Part shown: piece after piece, positions 1 through 4,453 of the stretch
Position numbering within the stretch: the stretch's first letter is position 1
Layout of the letters: each line of letters opens with the position of its first letter
Assembly: GCA_018396515.1 (NCBI GenBank)
Contig: JAGTQJ010000099.1
Coordinates: 1-5,822 of the forward strand
Length of the DNA: 5,822 bases
From: Candidatus Bathyarchaeota archaeon
Lineage (GTDB): Archaea > Thermoproteota > Bathyarchaeia > TCS64
Reading direction: 5' to 3'
The notes under the pieces: generated by a model
What the model was told of the DNA's origin: nothing
What the model saw: the letters and a program-made list of their open reading frames with translations, nothing else
Database searches by the model: none
Program-made: the position numbers and the translations under genes

Positions 1-903
1 GAGGCCTGGTTCGAGGCGGATAGCGCCATAGGTATAATACCCATAAGGGCTGTGGACCCTAATTGGAGAGGTGTGGCCTACATCGAAGAGGGATGGATTG
101 AGGGTGCTGACGCCCTGGATAGGATGAACTCCTCTGAGACCTCCGCGATGCTGGAGAGGGGGGCAGCCGAACTCCTTGGGGTTAGACATAATGGCACGAT
201 GCTCATAAAGCTTGGGGCCAGGGTTCACCCCCTCACCATAGTAGGCATCTTCGGGAAAAAGCCCCCGATGGGATGGACCGTTCAAAACCCGACCCTCTAC
301 GTACCTTTATCCTTCCTAAACAGGATCGAGGAGTCCGATATAAAACGGGTCAGGATCCTGGTTAGGCTTAAAGATGGGGTCAACTTGGATGAGTTCAGCG
401 CCTCTATCATGGCCATGGATCCCAACATCGAGGGCATTGACATCGCCGATCTTAAGCTAAGGGAGGCCTCCTCGAACATCTTCCTCACAGGCTCCCGTAG
501 GATAGAGGAGATAGGGGTTTACATAGCATCAGTCATATCATCGGTGGGGGTCGCCCTAGTGGTCTCCACGGGTTTGAGGAGTAGATGGAAGGAGATAGTT
601 GTTATGGCTATTCGAGGATTCTCCATGAGGCAGCTCACATCCATCCTGGCCTTAGAGTACCTCTCATCCACCCTCCTAGCTATCGTCCTCGGATCGGCTG
701 TTGGCATTATACTACTCAGAGGCGAGATTGAGATGTTCAACTCCCTATCACAGGCTTCCATCTGGAGGCGAATGGTGTTTCCGGTAGGAGCTCAGCTCAG
801 CCTCTCAGCCATCTTAGGATTGATCCAGATCTCGGTGGTTATACCCATACTATTCGCGGCGAGGCGTGCATCCCTCCATCCCATTTGGACCTTGGAGGAA
901 TGA
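1..903 (+). CDS. ABC transporter permease, FtsX/MacB family (5' end outside window)
   Basis: This is the C-terminal 300 residues of a membrane permease whose start lies off the left edge; the frame is open from base 1, so the GTG at 52 is an internal valine, not a start. The first ~170 residues are a soluble extracytoplasmic region, as in MacB/FtsX proteins. Three hydrophobic segments follow at fragment residues ~172-191, ~214-239 and ~264-287. Between the first two is the basic cytoplasmic loop RSRWKEIVVMAIRGFS, matching the family pattern R..EIA.LRALG.S that contacts the ATPase. The end, ARRASLHPIWTLEE, is like the usual FtsX-family tail (A.RAS...P...L). The next gene encodes the matching ATPase and is certainly in the same operon. 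Family known: such pairs work as mechanotransmitters or exporters of lipids, peptides or drugs; the substrate cannot be read here. Stop is TGA at 901-903. Confidence 0.9.
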   Translation, partial: EAWFEADSAIGIIPIRAVDPNWRGVAYIEEGWIEGADALDRMNSSETSAMLERGAAELLGVRHNGTMLIKLGARVHPLTIVGIFGKKPPMGWTVQNPTLYVPLSFLNRIEESDIKRVRILVRLKDGVNLDEFSASIMAMDPNIEGIDIADLKLREASSNIFLTGSRRIEEIGVYIASVISSVGVALVVSTGLRSRWKEIVVMAIRGFSMRQLTSILALEYLSSTLLAIVLGSAVGIILLRGEIEMFNSLSQASIWRRMVFPVGAQLSLSAILGLIQISVVIPILFAARRASLHPIWTLEE

Positions 904-911
904 TAGAGGCT

Positions 912-917
912 GGAGGT
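912..917 (+). promoter_or_regulatory. Shine-Dalgarno site of the ABC ATPase gene
   Basis: GGAGGT lies 7 bases before ATG 925. A GTG at 916 is in frame but sits inside this ribosome binding site, so it is an unlikely start. The site therefore decides in favour of ATG 925. Confidence 0.75.
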
Positions 918-924
918 GGACCAG

Positions 925-1806
925 ATGGTCATATTGGTGAAAGACCTCGTGAAGGTATATAGGATCGGGACTCTGGAGATACAAGCCCTCAGGGGGTTGA
1001 GTATGAAGGTGGAGGAGGGGGAGATGGTCGCCATAATAGGCCCCTCGGGCTCAGGCAAGACCACCCTCCTCAACATACTGGGCGGGCTGGACAGGGCCAC
1101 CGCGGGATATGTGAAGGTCTTCGACACCGAGGTCACAAGCCTCACACCAGATGAGCTTGTGGAGTACCGGAGGAGAATGGTCGGCCATATCTTCCAGACG
1201 ATGAATCTGATCCCTACCTTGACCGCCGCAGAGAACATAGAGCTGCCCATGATCGCCCTTGGGGTCCCGAAGTCAAAGAGGGTGAGGAGGGTCGAGGAGC
1301 TCATTAATATAGTTGGATTAAGGGAGAGGAGGAACCACAAGCCAGGAGAGCTTAGCGGAGGTGAACAGCAGAGGGTAGCCATCGCGGCAGCCCTAGCAAA
1401 TGATCCACCCCTCATCCTAGCCGACGAGCCCACCGGGGAGCTGGACACGGCAACGGCTAGATTGGTGGTGGATTACCTGTCTAGGGCGAATAGAGAACTC
1501 GGGAAGACCGTGATAATGGTTACCCATGACCCGGCCGTGGCCAGGGCGGCTGGTAGGATCCTAAGGATCCAAGATGGCATCATAAGGGCAGATCTAGAAC
1601 CCCTATGGCCAGAGTTGGCAACCACCACATATGCGGACATACTTAGGATGAGGATAGATGAGGTCGAGAGGCAGCTCGTCGAATTAGAAGATGAATTAAG
1701 GCGGGGAGAATTAACAGGAGAACAATATGTAGAGAGGCAAATGGCTCTGAAGAGAGCTCTATCCGTATTTAAGGAGGAGCTGCATAGATTCGGGATGGTT
1801 CATTAA
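925..1806 (+). CDS. ABC transporter ATP-binding protein, LolD/MacB type, with SHOCT-like tail
   Basis: A cytoplasmic ATPase of 293 residues from ATG 925 (296 if GTG 916 were used). All motifs are intact, numbered from ATG 925: Walker A GPSGSGKTT (39-47), Q-loop FQTMNLIP (Gln91), signature LSGGEQQR (143-150), Walker B LILADEPTGELD with catalytic Glu168, and H-loop VTHDP with His201. The Q-loop sequence and the insertion before the signature are those of the MacB/LolD/FtsE class, which fits the FtsX-type permease just upstream. Residues ~224-293 go beyond the usual ~225-residue length: a charged helical, probably coiled-coil segment (RIDEVERQLVELEDELRRG) followed by ELTGEQYVERQMALKRAL, which fits the SHOCT pattern L..L...G.IT.EEF...K..LL. 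The tail may mediate oligomerisation or partner binding (inference). The gene ends at TAA and converges on the minus-strand cluster. Confidence 0.95.
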   Translation: MVILVKDLVKVYRIGTLEIQALRGLSMKVEEGEMVAIIGPSGSGKTTLLNILGGLDRATAGYVKVFDTEVTSLTPDELVEYRRRMVGHIFQTMNLIPTLTAAENIELPMIALGVPKSKRVRRVEELINIVGLRERRNHKPGELSGGEQQRVAIAAALANDPPLILADEPTGELDTATARLVVDYLSRANRELGKTVIMVTHDPAVARAAGRILRIQDGIIRADLEPLWPELATTTYADILRMRIDEVERQLVELEDELRRGELTGEQYVERQMALKRALSVFKEELHRFGMVH

Positions 1807-1959
1807 TGAAAACAGGCCCAAAACAAGCTTAGAATGGCCCAACTAGTTAAGTCCTCGTGCATCGAAAATTGAGAAAATTATGATATAATAAAATGAAGTT
1901 TTTCTTAATTGTTTAGAATTAAGATATATTTAAAGAAAGAGGGCGGGTCTTTACTAAAT
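1807..1959. other. AT-rich gap between convergent genes
   Basis: This 153-base stretch separates the ends of the plus-strand ABC operon and the minus-strand gene at 1960-2349. I see no coding potential. Its core (about 1863-1940) is much richer in A+T than the flanking genes. It holds T-runs on both strands, one 7-bp hairpin, and a TATA-like stretch (atatatttaaag, ~1925-1936). That stretch has no evident gene behind it in either direction, so I do not call it a promoter. Confidence 0.7.
1894..1923. terminator. Probable bidirectional transcription terminator
   Basis: TTTTT at 1899-1903 on the plus strand is followed by a perfect 7-bp inverted repeat, CTTAATT (1904-1910) / AATTAAG (1917-1923), with a 6-base loop. 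Archaeal RNA polymerase terminates mainly at U-runs, so the T5 run suits the ABC operon. For the opposite strand, TTTT runs lie at 1865-1868 and 1875-1878, past the end of the minus-strand gene. Hairpin stem is all A/T except for the outer pair, so the U-runs are probably the more important part. Confidence 0.45.
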
Positions 1960-2349
1960 TCATTTTGTTGTAATAGTGTATAGACACCCTAGACCTCTTA
2001 GAGCATTATCGATCTTCCCTATAAGATCCATTAACTGATCCATCTTCGGCTTGCCGCTCCATTCAAAGAAGAAGTCGTAATCGCCCAGCAATTCGTGGGC
2101 GTCGCTGATAAGCCTCACCGGCTCGTAGCACTCGACATAGGTCTGCTTAAGCCCTTCAATATACCTTTGCCACTCGAAGGTGTCTTGCCTGGGCCCGGGA
2201 TATGGGATGCACCGATTGCTGAATTTGAGCTCCACGGATTTCGACATCTCCACAGCCACGGACTCCAGGGCCTTTATCGCCCTCAGCACCGGAGGACCAT
2301 AAATCTTGATATAGCTCCTTGACATCTCAACTAGACTGTTGCTTATCAT
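1960..2349 (-). CDS. Conserved-looking hypothetical protein at the end of the nop10 cluster
   Basis: A soluble protein of 129 residues that I cannot assign to a named family. It has no signal peptide or membrane segment. An amphipathic N-terminal helix region (IKIYGPPVLRAIKALESVAVE) leads to a middle part with Cys47, Cys74 and aromatic residues. The C-terminal half has an acidic-aromatic stretch, GDYDFFFEWSG (89-99), then a helix (MDQLMDLIGKIDNALRGLG) and the tail CLYTITTK. The three cysteines (47, 74, 122) do not form a zinc motif. There are two candidate starts: ATG 2349 (no ribosome binding site) and ATG 2325, which gives 121 residues beginning MSRSYIKIYG and has TTTATTT centred 29 bases upstream, as expected for a leaderless archaeal mRNA. 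The gene is 44 bases after nop10, a looser gap than elsewhere in the operon, so it may have its own promoter. In many archaea a PAC2-family gene sits near nop10; this protein does not look like PAC2. Confidence 0.75.
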   Translation of the reverse strand: MISNSLVEMSRSYIKIYGPPVLRAIKALESVAVEMSKSVELKFSNRCIPYPGPRQDTFEWQRYIEGLKQTYVECYEPVRLISDAHELLGDYDFFFEWSGKPKMDQLMDLIGKIDNALRGLGCLYTITTK

Positions 2350-2350
2350 G

Positions 2351-2357
2351 AAATAAA
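2351..2357 (-). promoter_or_regulatory. Possible TATA box for the 129-residue gene
   Basis: On the minus strand TTTATTT, inside aaaagctttattt, is centred about 29 bases before ATG 2325. That is the spacing of an archaeal TATA box for a leaderless transcript starting at that ATG. It is too close to ATG 2349 to serve a start there. A weak, short match only. Confidence 0.35.
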
Positions 2358-2393
2358 GCTTTTGTCGAATTCATTGATGCCTCATCTGAACCA

Positions 2394-2609
2394 TCATTCA
2401 GTAGGCTTTTTATCCTCCTCTCCGGCTTTCCCAGGTCCAGCCTCAGATTCAGCCAGCCTGCGCATCCTCATCCTATAGTGTTGATACCGATCATCCATCG
2501 AGAACTTCGCGGGATGTGGAATCTTCAACGGTCCTCCACATACCGGACATCTTTCTTGATTTAGGGTATACCTGTTGCAAAGTGTGCATTTTCTGAGGAG
2601 CCAGACCAG
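2394..2609 (-). CDS. nop10: Nop10, H/ACA ribonucleoprotein subunit, with apparent CTG start
   Basis: This 71-residue protein belongs to the Nop10 family, a core protein of archaeal H/ACA guide RNPs that works with Cbf5, Gar1 and L7Ae to make pseudouridine in rRNA. It begins (M)VWLLRKCTLCNRYTL, has the zinc ribbon Cys8/Cys11 and Cys21/Cys24 (CPVCGG), and then the family hallmark PHPAKFSMDDRYQHYRMRMR, the extended segment and helix that bind Cbf5. Archaeal Nop10 is about 60 residues and starts M.WLLRKC or similar, so the tail GPGKAGEEDKKPTE is a small acidic/basic extension. In frame between the aIF2-alpha stop (2627-2625) and the conserved WLLRKC there is no ATG, GTG or TTG. The only near-cognate codon at the right place is CTG at 2609-2607, 7 bases after AGGAGG. 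A base error in the assembly (GTG read as CTG) is the main alternative. It follows aif2a, its usual archaeal neighbour. Confidence 0.9.
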   Translation of the reverse strand: MVWLLRKCTLCNRYTLNQERCPVCGGPLKIPHPAKFSMDDRYQHYRMRMRRLAESEAGPGKAGEEDKKPTE

Positions 2610-2616
2610 GGAACCC

Positions 2617-2622
2617 CCTCCT
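2617..2622 (-). promoter_or_regulatory. Shine-Dalgarno site that sets the unusual nop10 start
   Basis: AGGAGG, within GCAGGAGGGGG on the minus strand, matches the archaeal anti-Shine-Dalgarno sequence. It lies 7 bases before the CTG at 2609. It falls wholly inside the 15-base gap between the aIF2-alpha stop and nop10. It supports fresh initiation at CTG rather than read-through from aIF2-alpha. Confidence 0.75.
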
Positions 2623-2624
2623 GC

Positions 2625-3419
2625 CTATCCCCTGGTGAAGGAGATCCTTCTCTCGTTCCCGACCCAGTTGGAGGTTGCGAAATCGACTATCTTCTCAAGG
2701 ATTGCCTCGGCCTTCTTATAATCTTCGGCCTTGACCTCGACCTTGTACCTCGGCGCCCCCTGGGCATATATTAGAACCTCTGCTTCCTCACCAGCCATCT
2801 TCTTAGCCTCGAGCAATAGGGACTTTATCTCCTCCACCCCTCTCGGACCCATGGAGACTACCTCGAATGTACCTGAGATCGTGACGTATCTGGCTGGGAT
2901 CTTCTCCGAGGCTATCTTTGCTAGCACGTCAGAGATATCCGGTGGTACCCCAGCGTCAAGGAGGGCTTGGATCCCCCTCTTCGAGGCCTCCTCCAGCCCT
3001 TGGTAGAGGCTCCCATACATCTCAACAATCTTGGAGACGGCCTTTTCTAGCTCCTCCTCCCCGATTTTAAGGATCCCTTCAGCGCTCTTAATCAGCATCT
3101 CGGCCTTCCTAGCCTTCTTCCACTCCTCCATCTTCTTTCTTCGCTCATCCTTGGTGACTCTCCTCAAGGAGAGATCTATATGGCCCTTCGCTGGGTCAAC
3201 CCTCAACACCTGTAGGACGACCTTCTGCCCCTCCCTTACGTGGCTCCTGATGTTCTTAACCCATGTTGAGGAGATCTCCGAGATGTGTAGGAAGCCCTCT
3301 TTCCCCCCGTACTCGTCGAGGGAGACATAGGCCCCGAAGGGCTCTATCCTCTTGACTGTGGCCACGACGAGATCCTCTAGGGTGGGAAACTCAGGCCTCC
3401 TCATGATCCTCCCCCTCAT
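2625..3419 (-). CDS. eif2a: Translation initiation factor aIF2, alpha subunit
   Basis: A 264-residue protein, the normal length for archaeal aIF2-alpha, which with the beta and gamma subunits brings initiator Met-tRNA to the small ribosomal subunit. Domains: an S1/OB fold at ~14-88 (ATVKRIEPFGAYVSLDEY, KEGFLHISEIS, KNIRSHVREGQ, GHIDLSLRRV), a helical domain at ~91-170, and a C-terminal alpha/beta domain at ~178-255 that contacts aIF2-gamma and tRNA. Ser50 in ISEIS aligns with the regulatory Ser51 of eukaryotic eIF2-alpha (SELS). ATG 3419 overlaps the rps27e stop as ATGA. A second in-frame ATG at 3404 (MRRPEFPTLEDL) has GGGGGAGG 3 bases ahead and better fits the usual N-terminus of the family, giving 259 residues; I cannot decide between them. 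The stop is TAG, and nop10 follows in the same frame after 15 bases. Confidence 0.97.
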   Translation of the reverse strand: MRGRIMRRPEFPTLEDLVVATVKRIEPFGAYVSLDEYGGKEGFLHISEISSTWVKNIRSHVREGQKVVLQVLRVDPAKGHIDLSLRRVTKDERRKKMEEWKKARKAEMLIKSAEGILKIGEEELEKAVSKIVEMYGSLYQGLEEASKRGIQALLDAGVPPDISDVLAKIASEKIPARYVTISGTFEVVSMGPRGVEEIKSLLLEAKKMAGEEAEVLIYAQGAPRYKVEVKAEDYKKAEAILEKIVDFATSNWVGNERRISFTRG

Positions 3420-3613
3420 CCGAGAACCGCCACTATCGAGCCCCTTATCCTGGCCTTTCCACCGGTCGGTTCAGCTATGACCTCCCCGCAGGTTCTGCAT
3501 CTGACCGTATGGGTTGCATGGCTGAAGACCACCTGCTCCCCATCGCACTTCTCGCACCTAACCCTGAGGAACCTTGAAGAGGGGCGGGGTATGAGGCTCT
3601 CCCAGTCGGACAT
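3416..3613 (-). CDS. rps27e: 30S ribosomal protein S27e
   Basis: A 65-residue zinc-ribbon ribosomal protein of the small subunit, found in archaea and eukaryotes. Zinc ligands are Cys20/Cys23 (CEKC) and Cys39/Cys42 (CRTC). The family pattern F..V.C..C...Q.VFSHA...V.C..C is complete, followed by the usual C-terminal G..G...I....LG strand. The ATG lies one base after the rpl44e stop, with GGAGGT (3627-3622) embedded in the last codons of rpl44e, 8 bases ahead. Its TGA overlaps the aIF2-alpha ATG. The order rpl44e-rps27e-aif2a-nop10 is a classic archaeal cluster. Confidence 0.97.
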   Translation of the reverse strand: MSDWESLIPRPSSRFLRVRCEKCDGEQVVFSHATHTVRCRTCGEVIAEPTGGKARIRGSIVAVLG

Positions 3614-3614
3614 C

Positions 3615-3890
3615 CTATTCGACCTCCACCTTCTTCAGCCTAACCCCTTCCCTATGCGTGGTGTACCCGCATTTTCTGCACTCAAGCTTCAGGGTCTGCT
3701 TTTTTGTCACCTTCGCCTGATTATGCTGTATCGGATACTTCTGCCCACCATAGCCCTTCTTCCTCTCGGCCTGCCTCCTCTCACCCCACCTGGCTCCTCT
3801 CCTCTTTCCCGCCTTGTAGATCGACACTGAGAACTCCATATGAGTTTTGCACCTAGGGCAGTAGGTGGTTATGGACTTCGGCACCTTCAT
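3615..3890 (-). CDS. rpl44e: 50S ribosomal protein L44e
   Basis: A 91-residue basic ribosomal protein of the large subunit, shared with eukaryotes (eL42), that sits near the tRNA exit site. The zinc ligands are Cys11/Cys14 (CPRC) and Cys71/Cys74 (CRKC). The family markers are MKVPKSITTYCPRCKTH at the start and the glycine-rich basic segment RKKGYGGQKYPIQHNQAKVTKKQTLKLECRKC split across residues 43-74. Length is typical for archaea. The start ATG overlaps the gins51 TGA (ATGA), with GGAGGT at 3902-3897, 6 bases ahead, inside the last codons of gins51. Ends with TAG, which shows TAG is used as an ordinary stop here. Confidence 0.97.
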   Translation of the reverse strand: MKVPKSITTYCPRCKTHMEFSVSIYKAGKRRGARWGERRQAERKKGYGGQKYPIQHNQAKVTKKQTLKLECRKCGYTTHREGVRLKKVEVE

Positions 3891-4453
3891 TCCGAGACCT
3901 CCACCTCCTTAGCTACTCCTCTCCTTATTAGGCTTTCAGCGTTCTCGAGAGGTATCGAGGCCACGTCCTCGGGCTTGAAGGGGCCGTAGGTCTTCATATC
4001 GACCCCCATTATGGCCGGGATAGCCTGGAGGAACCTCACCACCTTGTAATCACCCTTCGCCGTCTGCTTGGCCTCGATACGGGGTGGACGACCCAATAGG
4101 ATGCTTTTAAGCCTTTCCACATGCTCGCTGAGGATCCTCCTCAGCTCGGAGTGGAAGAGCTTCTCCTCCGGCTGCAACGCTGAGGCCTCCACCTGCACCC
4201 CCTCCACCTCCATAGACACTATCTTCCTTAGCCTAGTGTTGAACAGCTCCCTGAGCATCCTCTCAGCGTACTCCCTCTCCTTCAGGGCTATTCTGCTCCT
4301 CATGGTTCCATGCTCCAGCATCCTCGTCTGCTCCCTGAGCCTGGAGACATACTCGGACATCTCCCTATAGAAGCCCTCAGGCAGCTGCTGAAGCACCTCT
4401 GCCTCCAGCTCCCTCATCCAGGCCTCAAGAAGCCTCCCGTAATATCCGGTCAT
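3887..4453 (-). CDS. gins51: Archaeal GINS complex subunit Gins51
   Basis: A replication factor of 188 residues. GINS joins MCM and the Cdc45/GAN partner to form the archaeal replicative helicase and binds primase. Residues 1-~120 are the helical A domain (MTGYYGRLLEAWMRELEAE; KEREYAERMLRELFNTRLRKI around 58-78 is its typical E..Y......R..KI pattern). Residues ~137-188 form the small B domain (VVRFLQAIPAIMGVD, YGPFKPEDVASIPLENAE, LIRRGVA). B at the C-terminus identifies the Gins51 (Sld5/Psf1-like) type rather than Gins23. I chose ATG 4453 because it overlaps the priS TGA as ATGA and has GAGGAT 6 bases ahead. An earlier ATG at 4480 would add nine residues (MQEGCEDRE), overlap priS by 31 bases and lacks a ribosome binding site. 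The neighbour priS fits the known GINS-primase link. The B domain resembles the end of PriS. Confidence 0.93.
   Translation of the reverse strand: MTGYYGRLLEAWMRELEAEVLQQLPEGFYREMSEYVSRLREQTRMLEHGTMRSRIALKEREYAERMLRELFNTRLRKIVSMEVEGVQVEASALQPEEKLFHSELRRILSEHVERLKSILLGRPPRIEAKQTAKGDYKVVRFLQAIPAIMGVDMKTYGPFKPEDVASIPLENAESLIRRGVAKEVEVSE

Noticed and set aside
52..903. GTG at 52 as the real start of the permease.
   Set aside because: The frame is open to base 1 with protein-like sequence (EAWFEADSAIGIIPIRAV), no ribosome binding site precedes it, and starting there would remove the first membrane segment expected of FtsX-type permeases.
792..1448. Long 218-codon open frame on the minus strand across the ABC ATPase gene.
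   Set aside because: It is antisense to intact ATPase motifs; the translation is Ser/Pro-rich low-complexity with no family pattern, typical of a shadow frame.
1924..1937. TATA-like atatatttaaag in the convergent gap, suggesting a plus-strand promoter.
   Set aside because: Nothing convincing is transcribed from it in either direction; A/T-rich terminator regions often contain such strings.
2095..2322. 75-codon plus-strand frame opposite the hypothetical gene.
   Set aside because: No ribosome binding site and no recognisable pattern; the minus-strand frame has the better start context and co-directional neighbours.
2394..3419. Pyrrolysine or read-through at the aIF2-alpha TAG to make an aIF2-alpha-Nop10 fusion.
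   Set aside because: TAG also ends rpl44e at its normal length, aIF2-alpha is already full length, and an AGGAGG sits between the genes at ideal spacing for nop10 initiation.
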